Positions 10,673-21,600 of a stretch of 64,000 bases of DNA are shown one piece after another (position 1 is the stretch's first letter; each line of letters starts with the position of its first letter). The position numbers were made by a program, and so were the translations under genes. The notes beneath the pieces were generated by a model that was not told the DNA's origin, searched no databases, and saw only the letters and a list, made by a program, of their open reading frames with translations. Where the stretch lies: the NCBI GenBank assembly GCA_025531455.1, contig JAMYHL010000035.1, forward strand, positions 496,001-560,000, written 5' to 3'. The stretch is from Apiotrichum sp. Y4204. Lineage: Eukaryota; Basidiomycota; Tremellomycetes; Trichosporonales; Trichosporonaceae.

Positions 10673-12560
10673 ATGTCTGCCCGGCAGCAGGATATCATCA
10701 TGGAGTCAGCAGAGTCGAAGAAGGATGGGGACGGGGCAAAGTGAGTTCGGCGTCGGGCACTAATCAACCACGAAATGGACCAAGAACGGCTGGTCCGTCG
10801 TGTCTCGCGCGGCCTGGAACGTTTGTCGCCTATGGATGTACGTTGACGTTTGCAGGACGGAGGCGTCGCCTGACCAGGGCAAGGTGAGGACAAACGCGGA
10901 ACAGCTCAGACGTTCCGCACGGCGTGTTTCCAGCGGGATACTAAACATCCAGGACTCTTTCTACTTTTCCTTCTATGCCAGCCTGCAGAACCAGTACGTT
11001 TCGACGGCCGCGGTGGAACATTGATCTTCAGAGCCAACATGATCGGTGACGTGTCGCGGACGGGCACGTACCGAAAGGCCATTCTGGGGAACGGCGCGGT
11101 TGCGATTAATGGCAAGCGCGTTCTGGACGTCGGTGCAGGTGAGGTCTCATGATCAACGACTGAAGATTAAGACTTATCCAGGCTCCGGCATCTTGTCGTA
11201 CATGGCTGCCCAGGCTGGCGCGAAGGAAGTCATTGCGCTTGAGGCGAGCTCCATGGCGGACAAGATCCAAATTGTGGGTTTTGATGGATTGGTGACGCGT
11301 TGCGTCGTGTCGTCTAACACCCGCACGTATGTGAAATACGTTCTGACAGCAGCTTGTGGACCAGGCGAACCGCGGAGAGGCCAACGCGCACATGGCCAAC
11401 CGCGTGCGCATCGTGCGCGGCATGGTCGAGAACAAGCGTGTGCAGGAGCAGGTGCTGCAAAACGGAAAGGTCGACACGATCATCTCGGAGCCCATCGGCG
11501 TCATGCTATTGCACGAGCGCATGGTCGAGTCGTTTATCCTCGCGCGTGACCTCTTCCTCAAGCCTGGTGGAAGCATTCTTCCTTCGGCGGGCCATCTCTT
11601 CTTCTGCCCCTTTTCGGACGAGGGGCTGTTCAACGAGACCGAGCAGAAGGTGGGTACTGCTGCCGCTTTTCCCTTGCCATTTTAGCACACTAACAACCAG
11701 GCCCAGTTCTTCAACCAGACCCTGTTCGGCACGGACTTCTCGGCGTTGTACGACACGGCACGCGAGGAGGTCTTCTCGCAGCCTGTTGTGGGCATCTTCC
11801 CACCCACGACATTGCTCAGTGCACCATGCACGCCGACGACCTTTGACTTCTACACGTGTACGATCGAGGACATGCTAGAGTTTGTCGTTCCGATCGATTT
11901 CGTCGCTTCGCGCACAGCCATAATACACGGTCTGGCATCGTGGTTCGACCTCGACTTTGAGGGACACTCTTCCTCTCGGCCCTCCGACCCCGAGACGGAG
12001 ACGGACGCTCTCGAACAGGCCGCCTGGAGCTACCCTGTCGCGGCGACATCCTGGCCGTGGATGGCGGCCGAGCCGCCACTCAACCCGGGGCCCACTCCCG
12101 AGCCACCGCGCAAGGGTGTCAAGGTTACCCTCTCCACTGGCCCGAATGGTGAGTAAAAAGAGTACCTTGAGGGGTGATGACTGACAGACAGCAACCCGTA
12201 CCCACTGGCAGTGAGTAATCCCTGACCCATTCCGCTCCCCTTCAGTTCACTGACTTGTACAGACAGGCGCGTCTCCTGCTTCCTGAGCCTCTCGCTGTCA
12301 ACCGCTCGGAGCGTGTAGTAGGCACTATGCGGTTCAAGGTCAACAACCAGCGCTCGTACGACCTCACTCTGACCATTTCGGTCGACCGCGGCACGACCAG
12401 CGCAAATGATTCGAAGAGCAAGGACCCATTGCGGAGAGTGGCGACTTACAACCTCGCGCAGCAGACTTTCAAGTGAGTGGTCCATTTGCCTTGGTTTAAC
12501 ACGTCTAACCTCCTCAGTTACTCGTACACCGGCGAGCCGACGACCGTTGTCCCCGCATAG
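10673..12560 (+). CDS. Protein arginine methyltransferase, CARM1/PRMT4 type
   Basis: Predicted type I arginine methyltransferase that uses S-adenosylmethionine, nuclear or nucleocytoplasmic. Ten exons: 10673-10740, 10856-10883, 10953-10993, 11032-11138, 11182-11273, 11353-11649, 11701-12148, 12192-12210, 12263-12472 and 12518-12560; 450 residues. Exons 2 and 8 are only 28 and 19 nt. Landmarks: RTGTYRKAIL (motif post-SAM helix), VLDVGAGSGILSYMAAQAGA (SAM binding), ALEASSMA, the double-E loop SEPIGVMLLHERMVES with both Glu, and THWQ from micro-exon 8, the THW loop. The order FGTDFSALYDTAREEVFSQPVV resembles CARM1 more than PRMT1. A Trp/Pro-rich insert of about 60 residues precedes the THW loop. 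The protein ends soon after the beta barrel, so the animal CARM1 activation tail is absent. The boundary of the fifth intron is the least certain. Confidence 0.88.
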
Positions 12561-14977
12561 GCGGATATGCGGGAATGCGCGAGTGGCAGTGTGGTGCAGA
12601 TCATTGATACCCCTTTGTCTCCCATACGCGTTGAAGCCCACCTTTGCCGCGCACAAGCGCCGAGCGCACCGGACTTGAGCAACCATCATTCATGGATTAA
12701 CCCAAATCGGGATACCCTTTAAGAATATCCACGCAGATGTGACTATACGGGCTGAGCGGGAGCGAGATGACTTACGGTGGGCGATAAAGAGCAGAGATTT
12801 TCAGTGTGGTCACACTCTATCCTACGTGTGCTCGCTGCCAGAGGACCAACGAGCCTGAGGCAGATAGTGTGTGTCACTGGCAGCCACCCTTCGGAAACAT
12901 TCGCCCCTCCGAATGCTGTTAGCACGACTGCAAGTCAATGAGTTCCTATGAGCCGCGGGAGATGGCCCGGGATTAGTCCGGCCCAGAGCAGCCTACCCGC
13001 CCCGAGAATGAACCTTGTCCGAAACGGAATGCGTGGGAACGGGTGGCGCACGATAACATTTCGAGTCTCCGAGTCTCCTGTCGTCGTGGGAATTCAGAAT
13101 ACAGGCTGGTGCCCCGGATTGCGGATGGAAGTGCGGATATATCGTACTTCCCACCGTGACATCGGAATGCGAGCCACGCATGCCAGGCGCGTCCAGTGGT
13201 CAGCTGGGGAAAAATGGCACGAACGCCCTCCCGCGCACGAGGCAGGTACGAGAGGCTAGAGAGTCCAATAGGGAGCGGAACGCCTCCGCGAGCGGGAGAC
13301 AAATGGCGGAGGAGCGCAGTGGGCCTCGTCAGGGAATGGTTGTGCTCGGTTGCTCAGATTCCGACCTTCCGGTCGCGTCTCCAGAGGAGCACGTCCCACG
13401 CTCATCTGATAAGCAGATACGTGTCCCAATGTAATCTCAACTATCCGCGCCGCGGCTGCGCGCGGGATGGCCTAACGCAGGTGATCACCTGTCCCTGGCA
13501 ACTCGGGTATCGTCTGTCTTCGGCTCGATGCTCTGGCTTCTCACTCCTTGCTGCAGGTCCGCCCTCTCTCTCGGTGTGGCTTATGCCTTGGGCGGCTACG
13601 GTAACTGTACAGGCGATGAACACGGCAAGTTGCGTGGACTGTGCCTCGAATAGAATGAGCTCGAGCGTCGAAGTGCGCAAAGAAAACGCAGATTGAAAAC
13701 AGGAGGGGCCGGTGGGTAAGCAGATAAAAGAATCCTGGTCGTACAACGTTATGGCAGTCGTTCAGCAGCTCCAGTCGGGGGAGAAGGGAGTAAAGAGCAA
13801 GGTGAGGAGGTCTGGGTCGTCAAATAACGCGATGTGTCGCCCAATCACGGCCTCCTGAGGGAGGAATGCCGAATGCGCTGCTTCAGTGCTGAAAGCCAAG
13901 ACTGCTGGTAGATTCGGAAATATGTTGATGGCATACTGTACAGAGACTACAGCCGTGAGAGAATGCGAGCAATGAAAAGATAAACGAGTCCGAGTGTCAA
14001 TGGCATCTGATAAAAAATGCGAGAACTGCCGTTGGAAGTGCCTGTTGGAGAGCATTACTCTAACAAAACACTTATGCCCGCACGATAATAATGCTGTTCC
14101 ACGCCGATAGTACCTGGTTTGCCCACAGCCCAAACATTACTGCTTCATGTCGTTACTTGACGAGTTCGTATTGGTTCCGACGCCATCCCCGCCATTCACT
14201 ATGGCTCTGGCCGACACGGCGACACGCGACTCGCCTCTTCCTCGGTTCCTCATCCTCTCCAGCCATCTCCCGCTTTGACGTCCTCAAACTGGGCCCAAAT
14301 CGCTTCCCAAACTTCTCTCACGACCCTTTCGAGACTGCCATCCATCCCCACACCGCACGCCATCCAGAACTCCGGATTCACCGGAAATGCGTCATACTGC
14401 GCGCCGTCTGGGGGAATCGAGGGGCCTAAAGCTGCGACGGGCCCCGGAGTCCAATCGTCTTATGCTCGGCGCCCAGCCTTCGGCGCTCGGGAAGGAATCC
14501 CGACGAGTGTGGCGACCGCGACGACGGCATTGTATCGTATCATTTTTCTGTGGGATCTGGGAATTGCAATTCCCCGAGATGGCTGCTAATGGCCGACGGG
14601 CATTGACGTCATTGATAAGATTTCGATTTCGGCATCCTTAGCAACCAGAAGCAACCTGGCAACCACTACCACTACCATTACGGCCCTACTCGGCTGACAG
14701 AAGCCAAGGCCAAGCACGCTCCACAACTGCATGCTGGGCATGCTGGGTGCCGCGCACACGCTTAACTGAATGACCAGGGACCGCCAGCCATGCAACGTGC
14801 GACACGGCACGGCTGTCGATCATGGCGGCTAATGTGCTGCGCGCACTCGGCGTACGTCATGGGCCTGGAGCGTACCTCGCGTCTGAGTTTGAAGTCGAGA
14901 AAGAAGTCCACAGTGCGCGTCTTGGAGGCTTATAAGAGACCTTTCTGGTGGTGGAAGTGCTCCCCATCAACATCAAC
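12561..14977. other. Intergenic region upstream of lipocalin gene
   Basis: 2.4 kb with no recognisable gene; short overlapping open frames on both strands have low-complexity or erratic composition. The TACTGTACAG word occurs at 13934-13943, and the right end carries the TATA box of the lipocalin gene. Confidence 0.5.
14931..14938 (+). promoter_or_regulatory. TATA box of lipocalin-like gene
   Basis: TATAAGAG, 47 bases upstream of the chosen ATG at 14978, in the correct orientation. This short spacing supports the downstream ATG over the non-ATG extension upstream. Confidence 0.6.
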
Positions 14978-15661
14978 ATGCTTGCCCTCCCCCTCCTCTC
15001 CCTGCTCGCCACCACCATCGCCACCAACGACGGCCACGACGCCGGCAATGGCTCCGACAGCGGCAACTCCGGTTCCGGCGGCGACGCCCCCAAGCCCGTT
15101 CCCGCGACGTGGGACGGCAAGTGCTACTACCCCCAGCCCGACCCGTACTTTGACCTCGACACCTACCTCGGCCGCTGGTACCAGGTAGCCGGGACCGTCT
15201 TCCCATACACGGAAGGCTCGACGTGCGTGGCGGCATTCTACACCCTCAACGACGACGGGTCGGTCGCAGTGAACAACACGGGCCAGCGGGCAGACGGGTC
15301 GTACAATGAGGCGCTTGGTGTCGCACGCCCCGTCGGACCCCTGTACGGCGCGGGCGGTGTCTTCCAGGTCTCCTTCGAGGGCGTCCCGGGCTCGCGCCCC
15401 AACCCCTGCCCCGGCCCGGACTACATCGTCCAGGACTACACGGGGGACTGGGCGGTGGTGCAGAGCCGCAACTTCAGCACCTTGTTCATCCTCTCCCGCA
15501 ACCAGCACCCGGGTGACGAGGCAGTCGATGTGAGTAGATGCGAAGGTGAAAGATGCAGATGTAGCTGACCCCAGGCGTGGATCGCGCGTGCCGGCCGCCT
15601 TGGCACCGACCTCAGCGACGTCGTCAAGACGGGACAGAACAACTGCAAGTACCTCGACTAG
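14978..15661 (+). CDS. Secreted lipocalin-like protein
   Basis: Probable extracellular small-molecule (lipid or haem-type) binding protein of the lipocalin/calycin fold. Exons 14978-15529 and 15575-15661 give 212 residues. The N terminus MLALPLLSLLATTIA looks like a signal peptide and is followed by a Gly/Ser/Asp-rich linker. The lipocalin signature is clear: DLDTYLGRWYQVAGT (the G-x-W motif) preceded by DPYF, then a beta-rich body with TCVAAFYTLNDDGSVAVNN, the YIVQDYTGDWAVVQS strands, and a C-terminal helix AWIARAGRLGTDLSDVVK. Four or more Cys could form disulphides. The layout resembles apolipoprotein D and bacterial Blc. The ligand is unknown. Confidence 0.85.
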
Positions 15662-17578
15662 ATTAGTTGTAGTAGAACACTATAGTAGTACTGCGTGGCA
15701 GGAAGTAAAGGCTGCCAGTATGAACGCTGCCATTATGTTATCCGCGTATTCTTGTCTATCCCAGTTTGCTTTCCTGGTGTTCTCCGCCAGTCCTGACGGC
15801 CCATGTCCGCATCAAGTGGGTAAGCCTAGGGCTTCTTGCTGTATGATCCGAGGTGGTCGTCGCTTCAACCGGGAAAGTAACATGCGAAAGACGGCGTAAA
15901 GTCAGCGGCCCCCACGACCGGACTGGTGAGTTTCGCGGCAGGAATCAGTTGGTCAGTATGATTAACATACTGACAAGATCGACAAGATGTGGACTCCACT
16001 ACTTACTTACTCGACCTCGTGGGGAGGTCTGAGGTTGCCATCCTGACGTGAGCTCCCTGGATCAGTACTGTAATGGTCAATCGCAGCAGAGGTCAGTTCT
16101 GCTGGGCTTCCAACAAAGACTCCTTTACCCATAATGATTGCAGGCTTTGCTCAAAATCGACAATGCGACATCTGGGTGTCAATTTGTTCCCTACCCCCTC
16201 GATAATGGGGAGATTTTGCGAGAATTGTAAGTGATGGGTCGCAAAGGCTCATGAATCATCGCAGGAGACTGTACACGCACACTATCGTTTCTGGTACATG
16301 CAGAGTCGACATGGACTGCGGAGTTGAGACAGCACTGCGACAGTTCACAGGTGCCCGATCTTCCTCGCACTTGCTCGAGCCTACTGCTTGAGGCGACCAT
16401 TGAAACGGAGCACATGTACTGTACAGAGTACGACGCGCGCGGGGTGGCGTCAAGCGGACCTCGCTAGCGGGCCCTAGCCCACGTCGACTCTGGGAGTAGA
16501 GCAGTCATGTGCATATGCGCCCGCGGTCCCGCGAGCTCGGCCAATTCTGCCGATTTCCGCGTAGTCTGTCCTCCGCTTCATTATTTGCGGTGGTGCGACA
16601 TGAGAGACACGTCGACTTGGGCAGAAATCCATGATTCAATTTCCATGATCCATGATCCATGATTCATGATCCCTGGTTGTCCTCGGGAGGAGAATTAGCG
16701 CAGCAGCTGGTCCGTTGTGCATCTGACATTCCTCGGTATGAAGGTGTTTCCCAGCTTCCGCAGGCTGCGTATGGCTGCTGGGCGACAGCCTTTCCTAGTG
16801 CCTGTTCAGGACGTACTCGCACGGCGAGACCTCTCCGCTGTGCCCGGAAAACCCATCATGCACCACGTCGTGTCTACCGAGTGGGACAAGTTCAGTTGGT
16901 GGTGCCGGAACGAGGTCGGGGCCGACAATGTGGAGCGCGTTTGTTTGCGGCGACGGGCATTGTTTGTGTGCTGTAAACATTGGAATGTGCCTCGTCTCCA
17001 GAGCTTATATCGCGTTAGCTTGCCCCTTTGCCCCTTACGGAACACCGGTGGGACTGATGCCGGTCGGCAAGGTCGTATTGAGTTGCGTCGCCAGCGAGAC
17101 CGCCTCGTAGATTATGCGGTCCCAGCAGGAAATGTGTTCGAAGTAGCAGATGCATTGTAGGTAATTCACAAAACGACCAGAAAATAAGTACACAAGGAAG
17201 GAGGCCAAAGAGAAAAACGCAAAGTAGGTCGCCGAGATGCCGAGTCGCGCGGGCTTTATTGCACCTGGCAACTTGCCGACCGGAGGAGACTAATGCAGAG
17301 AAACGAAGAGCGAGAATTCACGTTACGAGTACTGTTGCTGTCAGTCAAGAGTCCATTCACAGTTGACATGGATACTTACATGATCAACATTGGAGGCGAA
17401 GGGGGATCTCAAGTGCGAGGTGAGACGAGAACAGAACAGTGGTGGTGGGAAACGTTGACGTGATCTTGGTGGAAGCGTTATGACATATGCGTGAGAAGGT
17501 CCGAACGAACGCTGTCCGTTCAAGGGTGGAGTAGATGCGGATTGCAAACCCGCATCGTTGTGACGCCCGGTCGCTCGC
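15662..17578. other. Intergenic region between lipocalin and a minus-strand gene
   Basis: 1.9 kb. One plus-strand open frame from ATG 16738 to about 17160 (140 codons) and a minus-strand frame with a hydrophobic segment near 17.2 kb lack recognisable domains, and the latter has no ATG; neither is called. A TCCATGA tandem cluster (16628-16673) and a TGTACTGTACAG word (16415-16426) are present. Confidence 0.45.
16628..16673. repeat. Short tandem cluster of TCCATGA units
   Basis: TCCATGAT is seen at 16628, and then at 16642, 16649 and 16656 with a 7-base period, followed by a degenerate TTCATGAT copy. Confidence 0.8.
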
Positions 17579-18412
17579 TCACGCGGTAACACTCCGCATG
17601 ACCTCCGGGGCAACGGCGTTGGGAACTTTGGGCTGCAGTGGGTTACGAGGATGCTGAGTTCCGTGTTTCTGCTTCTTGGCAGCTTGGGCGCGCTTTCCGG
17701 CAGTAGAGAGCGATTGAGCAGCCGCGCCGACATGCTCAGCCGAACTTGCCTTGCCCTGTCGCTTCCGCTTAGGAGACGGCACGCGTGCTGGAGCGAGGCA
17801 AGCCTGAGACGGTGCATGGTGGGTCGGGGCTGGCTGGGAGATGATCCTTGTCGGGCTTGGGCTTCTCGCAAGCTTCGAGCTTGCTGGCGCTTCCACTCCA
17901 GGTGGTGCGCTATCATTGGGAAGACCGACCGAAGAGGCCGGAGGGTCTCGCCACACCTTGGTGCGCGCCTTGTAGCTGTGCGTGGGGACGAGGGCAAAGG
18001 TGGGTGTGTTGATGCACGTCTCCAGAGAAGTGCTTGGCATGCTCGACGGCAAGACAGGGCTTGCTGCATAGTCGCTTCGATGTTGAGTCTCCACGGCGAA
18101 TGTTGGTACACAGGTCGCTTTCCAGAGCGATGCAGGGACCATGTCGTCATCATTCATGTCGGCCGCAAAGTCCTCGTCGTCCGATTCGTCGGTGGTATAG
18201 CCCCCGTTCTCATCGAAGACGGCGGTGGGAAGTGGGTCCTCGCTGGCACCGCCGTCGCCCGCATAGGTCTCCTGGTTGAACGCCTGGTATTCATCCCAGG
18301 TGAGGAGAGTCAAGGTCGGCAAAGGGGTGGGAGAGGTTGGATGGTCCCGGGGTACACAACGCGGCGTTATCGTCGGGCTGTCCCGTCGGGATGCGAGTGA
18401 CTGGAGCGCCAT
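17579..18412 (-). CDS. Hypothetical disordered, Ser/Pro-rich protein
   Basis: Not recognised. A single open frame of 277 codons from ATG 18412, whose predicted protein starts MALQSLASRRDSPTITPR. It has an acidic segment (YTTDESDDEDFAADMNDDD), long Ser/Pro/Ala-rich stretches and basic clusters SPKRKRQGK and GKRAQAAKKQKHG that look like nuclear localisation signals. There is no transmembrane segment or known fold. The frame is open further upstream to 18682, but a TATA-like word at 18559-18566 lies inside that extension, so the downstream ATG is preferred. An overlapping frame on the opposite strand shows less even composition. It is probably a nuclear protein if real; an intron near either end cannot be excluded. 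Confidence 0.5.
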   Translation of the reverse strand: MALQSLASRRDSPTITPRCVPRDHPTSPTPLPTLTLLTWDEYQAFNQETYAGDGGASEDPLPTAVFDENGGYTTDESDDEDFAADMNDDDMVPASLWKATCVPTFAVETQHRSDYAASPVLPSSMPSTSLETCINTPTFALVPTHSYKARTKVWRDPPASSVGLPNDSAPPGVEAPASSKLARSPSPTRIISQPAPTHHAPSQACLAPARVPSPKRKRQGKASSAEHVGAAAQSLSTAGKRAQAAKKQKHGTQHPRNPLQPKVPNAVAPEVMRSVTA

Positions 18413-18558
18413 CGTTCTCGAGAGCGTGGCTGTCGATGGCCGTGGAGGTGACACGGTGGGAAGACTTTGACCTGCAAGCTCCACGAAGAAATAAACGCCA
18501 CTGATTGCCTGGAGTGGAACGGGCGTTGGATGACAGGCGGGAGGGGCACGAAAAGGAC

Positions 18559-18566
18559 TTATAAAA
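18559..18566 (-). promoter_or_regulatory. TATA-like word upstream of hypothetical gene
   Basis: TTTTATAA on the minus strand, about 150 bases upstream of ATG 18412. The word is nearly symmetrical, so orientation is not decisive. Confidence 0.35.
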
Positions 18567-18682
18567 CTGGAAAGATGCGTGGGTTTGTCGCGGATTGTTC
18601 GTTGCCAGGCGAAAGAAAACAGACGAGTCGTGTATGAGGCCTGGGATTGATCGAGAGAGTGGGAGCGCTCGGCAGTCGGCAA

Positions 18683-21600
18683 TTGCAGCGGCGGGCTGGG
18701 AACAGGCTACTTGGCCGGCGATGGGCGAGCAAAGGATGGCCTGTGATGGGCAGCGGGCGGCGTTGATCGAAGTCGTTACAAGTCGTACAGTCGTTAGTAG
18801 TGGGTACTCCGGGCCTGCCTAGGAGTACACTGCTGGATACGAAGTGGGGAGAGAATGATGGTGCCGGTGGGTGGGATGGATGAAGAGAAAAGAAGAAAGG
18901 AGATCGGATGCCCGGCGGAATGGGGGTTGGATTGGGCGACGAGGATGGACAATGAAGTAGTAGTCACAAAGTGGTCACCATAAGTAATCCTGAACAGCCT
19001 GAGCTTGATTCACAAGAAAAAAACCACGACTCCCGGTCCCACACTCTCCCACTCAACCAAACGACCGCCGGGCACTATGCACTGCGCACTAGCCGCCGCA
19101 GCACAACACGACGACGACTTGCATGCACCCCATTCTGGTATTTACTGTAACTCTCTTTTCTTTTGCTCCTTATTCTCTTTTGGGAAAGCCTCGAAAAAAA
19201 GAGCTGCTTTCCATTGCAGGTTACTCTGTTCTGTTCCGTGTCTTGCAAGTCACGCCTCCTATCTGTTCCGTTCCTGTGCGATCATGTGCGAGTCTGAGCG
19301 CACAGTTGTAACCCACAACAGAGCAGGTAGACGTTCTTCGACGGCAGTACCCGAAGACGTCTGTACGCCCCCATCGAGCATTCTTTTTTCACGCAGGTAG
19401 TTCCAACCGGTGACCCCTTGTGGGATCCAAACTCGGGGTGGAACACGACGCAGACGGCTCGCCATCGCGACATGAGGCGGGGTGCGTGCGTCGGCGCCAT
19501 GTCAGACAGGTCACAGGCGCGCCGGTGACTTTCCACTTTGGTCGATATCCTGCACAGCGACGGGGGTCCGTTCGCGCGCCTCGAGAGGAGGATCGGGGCC
19601 GCTCTGGGCCACTATGGAACATGGGCGGACAGCAATCCGCGCGCCGCCGACTCACCCTTGCTGTTGCACTGAATGTACTGAATACGTGTCTTGTTTGGTG
19701 TTTGGAGTGCGCCGTGCTTCGTCGTGCTTCGTTGGTGGCGTGGCGGAATGTGCTGGATGCCAGCATGTAGATCATGCGGGATCGAGAGCAGACGTTGGCT
19801 GTTTTGGTGCAGGACGCGAATCTGGGCTGTCTTGAGTGAGGTCGGCATTCTGTGAGTCCTCCCTGATTACACAAGAGGTGTACTGCAACCCACATCATCT
19901 CGCTGCGGCCCGTCCTCGCCGTGTTTGTTCATCATCCCGCCCCGGCCCGTCTTCGCGCCGTTCGTGTCTTGACATCTTCCCTGCCAAGAACCCACTTCAA
20001 TGCCGATGGAGAACAGCTAAAATGGACAGAATGCAACAGCTCGCCACATCCTGCCAAATGCCAAATGCGGATCTTGTAACACGCTACATGCGGATCTTGC
20101 GGCGCACAACACCCCTCGCGCGGCGTTCTTCAAAGCGATAAGCTGATTTCGCGAGTCCCTAGAGTCACTTTCATGGGGTCAACCGACGGAGAAGAGTTCC
20201 GCGCTTGGGGTTGTGGGCGTGAAACAGAATACATCGAGGTCGCTTGGTACTTGGATCGACGGGCCGCCGACTGGCAGTAAATTACGGGGTCGGCCATTTT
20301 GCGCTCACCGCGAGTACGAAACACCGGTGCATAGCATCCGCCTTCACGTACATGTACGTACGGGACATGTCAGTGTCCGAGAATAATTCAGTACAAGCGC
20401 CGATGCAGAGTGCGCCATCGATGGGATGCAAGTTGTGTGACGGAACCCAAGGGTGGACAAAGTGGGTGGGCGGCGCCGGCCGCCGAGCCGACGCTGGTCG
20501 TCACCTGCAACTCATCAATTCACCAAAGTCCATGGATACCATTGCCGCCGACGATAACGTCGTGCAGGCCGAGTTTTTCCGTGAGCTTGAGCTTGCGACG
20601 ATCTCGAGTTGTTCGTAAGCTCCGCAAGGTAGGTGCGTAGAGCTACCCCGGCAGAATGACAAGTTCCCGGATCCAGAAGGCCATAAGGGGGGGATCTATC
20701 TGGCTCATGGTCATGGTAACCTCACGACGCAGATGACGACAGCTAGCCCCGCGCTCCGCACCCAGAAGAAAGTGCGAAAGTTCGGTCATGATGTCCCGAG
20801 ATCCAGAGATCTGTTGGACACTGTCGTCAGCGCGAGAAGAACAGCCAAGGTCAGGCGACTCCCCGACCCAAGATTGATACTGGGCTGACATCAGATCACC
20901 AGACCGATCTGCAAGCAGCAAGCAGGAGGAAGGTTGGCCTTGATAGTTCTCACATGCTCAGTCCTATCTAACTTCTGCACGTTTCACCAGGGGTTAGGAA
21001 CTCGGCCACACCACCGATGTCGCCACATAACGCAACCCGACAGGAACAGAATAGGGCAAGCTACGAGTGTGTCGGAGCCGCTGTTGACTCACCGAATCGC
21101 GAGATCGTGCTTGTGACCACACCGAAGAGACAGGCATAATAAACTCGCCCCTCCCCGAGGATTTGTCGCGCTTCTGCCGACAAAATTGCGGGCTAGGCGG
21201 AGAAAAAAAATGCAACCGAGTTGCCAGTTCCGTTATGAACTAGGAACGACGGAAGGGGACACGAGCAATGACCTCCACTTGCTGTGGTCAGTGAAGCAGC
21301 ACTCGTCTCGAGATGCGAACGCTGGAGCTAGATAGTGTCGTCACGCCGACACCCATTGTTTCGGTTAGAACGACAAGTCGTTCTCGCCACCTTCTCGCCT
21401 ACAATTGAGAAGCGCTCGCACTGTACTGTAGCGTGTCATCTGCACTTTGGGCGACATGGATATTGACTCAGGCGCCGTTGACGGGCAAAACCGCGCTCTC
21501 CATGGCAAGATAAGTGAAAATCATCTCTGGCAAGGACATGCGGACACATCGGAGACACGGGTCAAGCGACGGCCAAACCAGCAGTTCATAAAGCCAGGAC

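Noticed and set aside
16738..17160. Plus-strand 140-codon frame
   Set aside because: It has an ATG, but no recognisable motif, no promoter signal and no similarity in style to neighbouring genes; evidence too weak to call.
17035..17271. Minus-strand frame with a hydrophobic, membrane-like stretch
   Set aside because: It has no ATG at its start and no plausible splice link to the gene at 17579-18412.
20244..20618. Plus-strand frame with a short protein-like end (MDTIAADDNVVQAEFFREL)
   Set aside because: About 27 residues look plausible as an exon, but no partner exon could be found on either side.
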